Source: Acetobacteraceae bacterium
Lineage (GTDB): Bacteria; Pseudomonadota; Alphaproteobacteria; Acetobacterales; Acetobacteraceae
NCBI GenBank assembly: GCA_019237355.1
Contig: JAFAHH010001098.1
Coordinates: 1 to 12,300, forward strand
DNA: 12,300 bases
Direction of reading: 5' to 3'
The translations under genes were made by a program, and so were the position numbers. A model generated the notes under the pieces. The model ran no database searches. It was not told the origin of the DNA and saw only the letters and a list, made by a program, of their open reading frames with translations. This document shows, one piece after another, positions 7,147 through 12,300 of the stretch. Within the stretch, counting starts at the first letter, position 1. The number at the start of each line of letters is the position of its first letter.

Positions 7147-7354
7147 GGCCGTTGCGAGCAAGCTCGGCCATGCTGTTCCGGCGTTGCGCGCGACGGTTAG
7201 CTTCGGCCCTCCTGTCGGTAAGGGCTCTCTCGAAGCCTGCTTCAGTCCGGCCAGGCACCTTGTTGGCCTTTTGTGTGGTCGGGTTTATGTCTCCCGAGCT
7301 GCTCCCAGCGATAAGGGCGCCCAATTCCCCTCGCCATGCTAGATGACCACCCAT
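7142..7354 (-). CDS. Possible small hypothetical protein
   Basis: A doubtful frame of 70 residues from an ATG at 7354, extendable to a TTG at 7378. It begins MGGHLAWRGELGALIAG, continues with a DINPTTQKANKVPGRTEAGF stretch and ends in an arginine-rich, probably helical tail. No known family is recognised and there is no membrane segment. A GGGGGGAG stretch lies upstream but only two bases from the ATG, too close to be ideal. The composition is compatible with a real soluble small protein or with a relic of one. Its stop lies in the second unit of the 18-base tandem repeat. Confidence 0.25.
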   Translation of the reverse strand: MGGHLAWRGELGALIAGSSSGDINPTTQKANKVPGRTEAGFERALTDRRAEANRRAQRRNSMAELARNGR

Positions 7355-7378
7355 GACTCCCCCCAACTGCGCGCCCAA

Positions 7379-7900
7379 GAGGCGCGCGCTATTGTGTGTT
7401 TTCGGTTGGACTGGAACGTTTCCTTCGTGGCTCGGTTCCCGGGCGAGGGACGGAAATTAACGACAGGCCGCATCGTATCTCTATGACGGCCAAGGACAGC
7501 CGCTATTTTAATGGTGCTAGGCGGCCACCAGTCAGTCCAGCTTGACCCCTCGGGCCGCTTCAGGGGCGAATCCGGGGAATTGAATGCTCGCGCCGCGGCT
7601 CTGTTACTGGGCTCGGGCTAGGGGAAATCAACGCAGTCTCTGGCCCGCCACACCCTTGCAGGGGCCAGATCCGCACAGCCGCAAACATCTCACATGCGGC
7701 AAGCCCGGCTCGGGACCACGCGCAACGCCGCCAAACCGCGCACCGCTCATGTATACCGGGAGCAGGGCCAGATTGGCCCCATTGCTGGCGCCGGCCTAGA
7801 ACCCCGAACAGGCCAATGTGGCTCCATTGGCGGAAAGGGCGACGAGGCAATGCCCTTTAGCCAAATGGGGCCACGACCATGGCCCGAATGGGGCTACGAC
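7379..7900. other. 522-base stretch without a recognised gene
   Basis: I find no coding signal I can support in any frame. The right end holds the long inverted repeat at 7818-7874. The rest shows no tRNA, promoter or transposase feature that I can name and may be old gene remains. Confidence 0.4.
7818..7874. repeat. Imperfect inverted repeat after the 183-residue membrane gene
   Basis: Two 23-base arms (7818-7840 and 7852-7874) flank an 11-base spacer. The outer GTGGC, the CCATT block and the inner AAAGGGC match; a few central bases do not. It lies 26 bases beyond the stop of the minus-strand gene ending at 7901, so it may act as a transcription end or mRNA-stabilising stem. No T run follows it. 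Confidence 0.6.
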
Positions 7901-8452
7901 TTATCCGGCACAAGCGATGATCCGGCTGTCCTCCCAGATGCCCAGACACACCCGTTCGTTCCCGCGCACTAACAGCAGGTAGGGATCGAGCACGACTCTG
8001 TCCTGAACGAGCTCACCAAGCACGAGCGCCGACCCGGGAACCTCCTGGTGCATCTGCCTCGCCACCTTATGAATGGGCTCCGGTATGCCCAGCGGCGCAA
8101 GCGAGCTCTCCAACAGCCTACGCTCCTCCCAATGCGCGCCTGCCCGCAGGTGCAGGGTAGCGGCTAGGGGCAGGATGAGAAGCGCGAGCCACCCAAACCC
8201 GATGAAGCACGGCAGGGACCAAGGAAGGTGCGCCGCCATCGCGCTAAGAGGCGCCAATGCTGCAAAAGAGACGAATAACCCAATGCGCAGCAAGCCCGAA
8301 TGCCGATACCAGAAGCTGGGGGGGAACTTCTCGAGTTGAGACTGTTTGTGTGCCGCCAACCTCTCCCACGGCACCGGCGTGAGCCCATTGTTTTCAAGGA
8401 TTTCTGACAGCGGCGCCAAGCGAGCGCTCGCGACTGCTGCATCGAAGGGCAT
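7901..8452 (-). CDS. Conserved-looking two-helix membrane protein of unknown function
   Basis: I do not know a function for this 183-residue protein. The N-terminal cytoplasmic-looking part contains NGLTPVPWERLAAHKQSQLE and FPPSFWYRHSGLLR. Two membrane helices follow (about residues 55-75 and 78-100) with a tight turn. The C-terminal soluble part (about 101-183) ends VLGELVQDRVVLDPYLLLVR and CLGIWEDSRIIACAG and reads like a compact conserved domain. The start is well supported: AGGAGG lies five bases before the ATG at 8452, whereas the longer frame to 8521 has no such site. It is divergent from the isomerase-like gene at 8605 across 152 bases, so the two may share a control region. A long inverted repeat follows its stop. 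Confidence 0.82.
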   Translation of the reverse strand: MPFDAAVASARLAPLSEILENNGLTPVPWERLAAHKQSQLEKFPPSFWYRHSGLLRIGLFVSFAALAPLSAMAAHLPWSLPCFIGFGWLALLILPLAATLHLRAGAHWEERRLLESSLAPLGIPEPIHKVARQMHQEVPGSALVLGELVQDRVVLDPYLLLVRGNERVCLGIWEDSRIIACAG

Positions 8453-8604
8453 GTTTTCCTCCTTTCCCGTCGTGCCAGTCACTACTATGAGCCTGAATGC
8501 CCACCTTCGGCAATTGCGCATCCGCGCGTGTCGTCGTTCTGAGCATCGGTCAGCACAGCCGTTCGAACATACACATCGATCTATGGAACGGGACGGGAGC
8601 AGAA
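8453..8604. promoter_or_regulatory. Divergent intergenic region
   Basis: These 152 bases separate the starts of two divergent genes and must hold promoters or leaders for both. AGGAGG (minus strand, 8458-8463) serves the left gene and GGGAG before 8605 serves the right one. I cannot identify convincing -35/-10 pairs or an operator palindrome. Confidence 0.5.
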
Positions 8605-9264
8605 ATGGTGACCACGAACCGGGATGAGTCCGAGTCGATCATCTGGCATTTCGACCTGATATCGCCCTTCTCCTATCTCGCCCTGCCGGCTGTGGAAGCG
8701 CTCGCTCGCCGACATTCGGTATCCTTTCGACCGGTTCTGCTGGGTGTCCTTCTCACCCATTGGGGCAACACGGGGAATGCCGAAATCGAATCCAAGCGCT
8801 TGCACACCTACCGCCTGTGCCATTTCCTAGCCGAGCAGCGCAGAGTGCACATGCGTTTCCCGCCACGGCACCCTTTCCTGTCCCTACCGGCGCAACGTCT
8901 GATCAGCGCGTTGGGCGCCGAACCCGACGCCGTCCGGGCCGCATTCGATTTCGTATGGCATGAGGGACGTGACCCGAGCGACCCGGGTGAGCTCGCCGCA
9001 CTTTGCGCCCGCCTCGATGTTGCCGACTACGCCGCGCTAATCGAGACGCGCAACGCCCGCTCGACTCTACGCGCCGCAAACGATGCCGCGATCGCTGCTG
9101 GAGTGTTCGGGGTGCCGACGCTGCTGATTGGGAGGGAGCTGTTCTGGGGGCTCGACGCCATGCCGCTCGCCGAGGCATATCTGCGAGACCCTGACCTTTT
9201 CGGCCGGGGCGAAATGGCACGCTTGAAGACCCTCCCAGTCGGGGTTACGCGGGGAGTTAACTAA
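8605..9264 (+). CDS. DsbA-family 2-hydroxychromene-2-carboxylate isomerase-like protein
   Basis: Protein of 219 residues with the thioredoxin-like, kappa-GST fold of the HCCA isomerase group. The namesake enzyme uses glutathione to isomerise 2-hydroxychromene-2-carboxylate in naphthalene breakdown. The N terminus reads WHFDLISPFSYLALPAVEAL, with serine (Ser20) in the usual active-site place instead of a CxxC pair. Later come GVFGVPTLLIG with the cis-proline Pro171 and ELFWGLDAMPLAEAYL, the family's C-terminal signature. Length is typical (about 200-220). The start at 8605 has GGGAG seven bases upstream; the open frame reaches back to 8497 but the extra residues are not family-like. No other aromatic-degradation gene is near, so the true substrate may be another glutathione-linked reaction. 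Probably cytoplasmic. Confidence 0.88.
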   Translation: MVTTNRDESESIIWHFDLISPFSYLALPAVEALARRHSVSFRPVLLGVLLTHWGNTGNAEIESKRLHTYRLCHFLAEQRRVHMRFPPRHPFLSLPAQRLISALGAEPDAVRAAFDFVWHEGRDPSDPGELAALCARLDVADYAALIETRNARSTLRAANDAAIAAGVFGVPTLLIGRELFWGLDAMPLAEAYLRDPDLFGRGEMARLKTLPVGVTRGVN

Positions 9265-9421
9265 TTCGATAGGGGCGTTGTTAATCAATCGAGCGGCCGG
9301 GGATGGGTGATATCATTGCCGGCGGGGATGAAGTGCCGAGTGACGGGTCCGCCTCATTTCACAAAACAGCAGCAAGCCGGCGCCCCGGTTTGGGGGATTC
9401 TCGGTAGGATAAGGCAAGGCT

Positions 9422-9541
9422 AGAGCGCGATGGCTTGGGGCGGACTCGGGTTCCCAATTCGCGAGCACCGGGTCCCATTTTGCGCGCAAAATGGGGGCCC
9501 GGATTGGGGTCCCGATCGTCGGAAAGCCTGAATCGCGCTCT
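9422..9541. repeat. 120-base imperfect palindromic element
   Basis: The ends are perfect ten-base inverted repeats, AGAGCGCGAT (9422-9431) and ATCGCGCTCT (9532-9541), followed inwards by GGCTT/AAGCC. Further partial pairing runs inwards (the CGGGTTCCCAAT side against ATTGGGGTCCCG) to a perfect 22-base palindrome at 9474-9495, close to the midpoint. The whole unit could fold into one long hairpin, like the dispersed palindromic or REPIN/MITE-like elements of other proteobacteria. It carries no coding frame. Confidence 0.75.
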
Positions 9542-9555
9542 GAAAACCGAAGATC

Positions 9556-9595
9556 CTAGAGCGGGATGACTTTACCTAAAGCCATCCCGCTCTAG
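9556..9595. repeat. 40-base hairpin with ends like the neighbouring element
   Basis: Two 18-base arms (9556-9573 and 9578-9595) pair with a single mismatch around the loop ACCT. The outer sequence CTAGAGCGGGATG closely resembles the CTAGAGCGCGATG at the left edge of the 120-base element. It may be a shortened copy of the same family and could also end transcription from the two convergent genes. Confidence 0.8.
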
Positions 9596-9716
9596 ATCGG
9601 GCTGGGCGGACTGGGAAAGGTCGGATCAGGTGGGGCCCGGCATGGCGGGGCAAGGTGAAAGGGCACTGGTATTTCGATCCCGCCAAGCATAGGAGAACAC
9701 GCGTGCGTCGCGCCAT

Positions 9717-12300
9717 TCATGCACGTCCGGTTTGCGGCCCATACCCACCGCCGCCCGGAGTTTCAATGGCGAAAACGTCGCCTGCAGCGAGCTCCGCCCG
9801 GTCTGTCCCGGCGAGGTCCTGCCGCGCACCTCCGGTACGCTCGACCCATTGCCGGCCTGGAGCTCCATCGACCGCACCGGCGAGCCCAAAAGGCGCCACG
9901 GTTCGCCGCGACCCCACGATAACCCCTGTCATGGGCTCGAGGAAGCGAATCCGTCGCCGGGATCCGTCGCCGCCCCGCCACCTTCCAGCACCACCCGAGC
10001 CACGCCGGATGGCGAATTCCTCGAGCCGTACGGGATAGCGGAGCTCCAGCACTTCGGCGTCGGTCATCCTGGTGTTGGTCATGTGGCTATGTACCGCGTC
10101 GGTGCCGTTAAACCCGGGGCCCGCCCCGGTGCCGCCGCAAATCGTTTCGTAATACTGGTGCACCGGGTCACCGAAGAGGAAGTTATTCATGGTCGCTTGA
10201 CTGCACGCGATTGCGCCCAAGGCTCCGAACAGCGCATTGCAGGTGGCCTGAGACACCTCGGTATTTCCAGCAACCACCGCGGCGCCTGGCCGCGGGGAGA
10301 GGAAGGTGCCCGCTGGGATGATGATTTCTATCGGCTTCAAGCATCCATCATTTAGCGGTATGTCGGCACCGACCAGGCAGCGAAACACGTACAGCACCAC
10401 CGCACGCGTCACCGCGGGCGGCGAATTGAAATTACCCGGCCGCTGCGGGCCGGTGCCGGTGAAGTCCACGCGAGCGCTGCGCCGGGCGCGATCCACGGTC
10501 ACCGCTACCCGCAACGGCGTGCCATCGTCCATTTGGTAATCGAATTGCCCGTCACCAATCCGGTCGATCACCCGGCGAACGCTTTCCTCGGCATTGTCCA
10601 TCACATGCCGCATGTAAGCGCGGACCACTGGCCAGCTATATTGATCCACCACACGCGAGAGCTCCTGGACGCCCTTCGCATTCGCGGCGACTTGCGCCTT
10701 GATGTCAGCAACATTCACGTTGGGACTGCGCGCTGGGTATCTGGCGCCGGTGAGCACCGCGCCGAACTCCGCCTCGCGGAAGTGTCCACCATCGACGAGC
10801 AAGAAATCGTCGATCACCACGCCTTCCTCATCCAGCGACCGCGAGTTGGGAGGCGTCGATCCGGGCGTGATGCCGCCGATATCGGCGTGATGCCCGCGAT
10901 TGGCGACAAAGAACCGGATCTCGCCGCCCTGTGGATCGAAAACCGGCGTGATCACGGTGATATCGGGCAGGTGCGTGCCGCCATTGAAAGGGTTATTGAG
11001 CGCGATCACGTCGCCCGGCTTGAGGCGCCCGGTACGATGCCGCAACACAGTGCGCACGCTCTCGCCCATGGCGCCCAAATGGACCGGCACATGCGGCGCA
11101 TTCGCGACCAGCCAGCCCTCGGAGTCAAAAATCGCGCAACTGAAATCGAGCCGCTCCTTGATGTTCACGCTCATCGATGTGTTTTGCAAAACAACGCCGG
11201 TTTGTTCGGCGACGTTCATGAACAGGTTGTTGAACAACTCGAGCAAAACCGGATCGGGCCGCTCGCCGGACACGTCAATTCGGCCGGCCTTTGGCGCCCA
11301 TCGCCGCAGCAGCAGATGGTTGCGGGAAGTAATTTCCGCAGTCCAGCCGGGCTCAACAACGGTGGTCGCATTGGCCTCGCGGATCAAAGCCGGGCCAGCA
11401 ATACGATCCTCCGCACAGAGGCGGCTTCGGTCGTAAACCGCAGCCTGATGCTCGGCCCCGTCCGTCCAAATGGAAACATGATCGATAGGCTCTGGCCCTG
11501 GGTCTTGCCGGGTAGCGATGTGCTCCTCCCGGGGCGGCTCGCCAGGCGCGATTGCCTCGACCGATACAGTCTCCACGATCAGCGCACGATCTGGGGTGGC
11601 GAAGCCGAAGCGCCGGCGATGGGCGGCGGTGAAGTCGCCGACTATTTGCTCGAAGTTTGAGAACGGCACGATGAGCGCCGCCTCGGTGCCGGCATAGTGT
11701 AGGTGCAGATTGCGCCGCGAGGCGATCCGCTCTGGCGGGGCGCCTTGCTTTTCCAACGATTGAGCCGCTTGCCCGGCGAGCCGGTCAGCGAGCGCCCCTA
11801 ACCCCGGCAAAGCCGCCTCGCTCAGGGGCAATTCGACGGCTTGCTCACGCAAGGCCGCCTGGTCCGCAAGCCCCATCCCATAGGCCGAGAGCACACCGGC
11901 AAATGGGTGGATGAATACGGTGTCCATCCCAAGCTCGTCCGCCACCAGGCAGGCATGCTGTCCTCCCGCCCCACCAAAGCACTGCAGGGCAAACCGCGCG
12001 ACATCATGGCCTTTCTGGAGCGAGACCTCTTTGATCGCGTTCGCCATATTGGCCACGGCAATACGCAGGAACCCCTCTGCGACCGCCCGCGGATCGCGCC
12101 TTTGCCCCGTGGCCCCGCCGATCTCGTCCGCCAGCGCGGCGAAACGGGCACGAACGGTATCCGCGTCCAACGGCTGATCGCCACCGGGGCCGAAAATCCG
12201 AGGGAAATGCGCCGGCTGGATCTTCCCTACGCAAACATTGGCATCGGTAACCGCGAGCGGCCCGCCCCGCCGGTAGCAGGCCGGGCCGGGATTGGCCCCG
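9717..12300 (-). CDS. 5-oxoprolinase / hydantoinase A-B fusion protein (N terminus outside the window)
   Basis: The last 860 residues of a HyuA-HyuB fusion of the 5-oxoprolinase type; whole proteins have about 1200 residues. Such enzymes open 5-oxoproline or related lactams and hydantoins with ATP. The visible part begins GANPGPACYRRGGPLAVTDA, a HyuA signature, and continues with QCFGGAGGQHACLVADELGM and FIHPFAGVLSAYGMGLAD. The HyuB half begins near residue 345 (DPVLLELFNNLFMNVAEQTG) and includes GDVIALNNPFNGGTHLPDI, VANRGHHADIGG, VDFTGTGPQRPGN, VVAGNTEVSQ and the end ETPGGGGYGPQTGRA. The frame is open through 12300, so the coding start lies beyond the edge; an apparent TTG start at 12170 is inside the conserved HyuA part. 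Substrate could be 5-oxoproline or another cyclic amide. It converges with the isomerase-like gene. Confidence 0.93.
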   Translation of the reverse strand, partial: GANPGPACYRRGGPLAVTDANVCVGKIQPAHFPRIFGPGGDQPLDADTVRARFAALADEIGGATGQRRDPRAVAEGFLRIAVANMANAIKEVSLQKGHDVARFALQCFGGAGGQHACLVADELGMDTVFIHPFAGVLSAYGMGLADQAALREQAVELPLSEAALPGLGALADRLAGQAAQSLEKQGAPPERIASRRNLHLHYAGTEAALIVPFSNFEQIVGDFTAAHRRRFGFATPDRALIVETVSVEAIAPGEPPREEHIATRQDPGPEPIDHVSIWTDGAEHQAAVYDRSRLCAEDRIAGPALIREANATTVVEPGWTAEITSRNHLLLRRWAPKAGRIDVSGERPDPVLLELFNNLFMNVAEQTGVVLQNTSMSVNIKERLDFSCAIFDSEGWLVANAPHVPVHLGAMGESVRTVLRHRTGRLKPGDVIALNNPFNGGTHLPDITVITPVFDPQGGEIRFFVANRGHHADIGGITPGSTPPNSRSLDEEGVVIDDFLLVDGGHFREAEFGAVLTGARYPARSPNVNVADIKAQVAANAKGVQELSRVVDQYSWPVVRAYMRHVMDNAEESVRRVIDRIGDGQFDYQMDDGTPLRVAVTVDRARRSARVDFTGTGPQRPGNFNSPPAVTRAVVLYVFRCLVGADIPLNDGCLKPIEIIIPAGTFLSPRPGAAVVAGNTEVSQATCNALFGALGAIACSQATMNNFLFGDPVHQYYETICGGTGAGPGFNGTDAVHSHMTNTRMTDAEVLELRYPVRLEEFAIRRGSGGAGRWRGGDGSRRRIRFLEPMTGVIVGSRRTVAPFGLAGAVDGAPGRQWVERTGGARQDLAGTDRAELAAGDVFAIETPGGGGYGPQTGRA

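Larger units (their letters stand above)
9265..9716. other. Convergent intergenic region filled with palindromic repeats
   Basis: These 452 bases lie between two genes that point at each other. No gene is supported. The centre is occupied by a 120-base palindromic element (9422-9541) and a 40-base hairpin (9556-9595). The flanks 9265-9420 and 9596-9716 show nothing I can name. Confidence 0.6.

Noticed and set aside
7818..7874. Stem as a standard intrinsic terminator
   Set aside because: The pairing is interrupted in the middle and no T run follows on the minus strand; it is kept only as an inverted repeat.
9556..9595. Hairpin as a proven terminator
   Set aside because: It is stable and well placed between convergent genes but lacks a T run, and its ends match a repeat family, so repeat is the safer call.
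10533..11660. 375-codon plus-strand open frame
   Set aside because: It lies wholly opposite the well-supported oxoprolinase gene, shows no domain of its own, and is a typical antisense frame of high-GC coding DNA.
12168..12170. TTG as a start of the oxoprolinase gene
   Set aside because: The frame continues upstream to the window edge with conserved HyuA residues, so the true start lies outside.

Overview
The window looks like a high-GC chromosomal segment of an alphaproteobacterium. The evidence is a DUF2161 relic, a DUF29 gene, a CBS-CBS-BON protein, a fused HyuA-HyuB 5-oxoprolinase, and intergenic palindromes that share a TAGAGCGCGATGG core. The order cannot be settled from sequence alone. 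There are no rRNA or tRNA genes, no CRISPR array and no intact insertion sequence. It is mostly a patchwork of single genes separated by decayed genes and repeats.

Left part (1-3800, + strand). A truncated iron-dependent alcohol dehydrogenase relic with at least three frame changes (27-677) runs by accident in frame into an intact membrane-anchored alpha/beta hydrolase gene (798-2522, Abhydrolase_9 type). A 565-base stretch without a clear gene follows, then a CBS-CBS-BON gene with a strong ribosome binding site (3088-3798).

Middle part (4053-6775, - strand). Reading right to left there is an intact YihY/BrkB-family membrane protein gene (6775-5705), then nine bases later a DUF2161 gene broken by at least four frame changes (5695-5073). 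After it come an intact DUF29 gene (5008-4496), a 53-residue single-helix membrane protein whose start lies inside the DUF29 gene behind a good ribosome binding site (4524-4363), and a second small single-helix membrane protein with no normal start codon (about 4313-4053). The DUF29 gene and the two small membrane genes form a compact unrecognised cassette, the best candidate here for something undescribed.

Right part (6776-12300). A SnoaL-like ester cyclase tail with one frame change (6887-7044) is followed by repeats and a largely empty stretch (7379-7900). A divergent pair comes next: an unrecognised 183-residue two-helix membrane protein (8452-7901, -) and a 2-hydroxychromene-2-carboxylate isomerase-like DsbA-fold protein (8605-9264, +). 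The convergent gap 9265-9716 holds a 120-base imperfect palindrome and a second hairpin with the same ends. The window closes with the C-terminal 860 residues of a 5-oxoprolinase/hydantoinase-family protein (- strand, 5' end beyond the window).

Three broken genes (alcohol dehydrogenase, DUF2161, SnoaL) within 7 kb, beside repeats and small orphan genes, suggest an accessory region under genetic decay rather than one integrated pathway.
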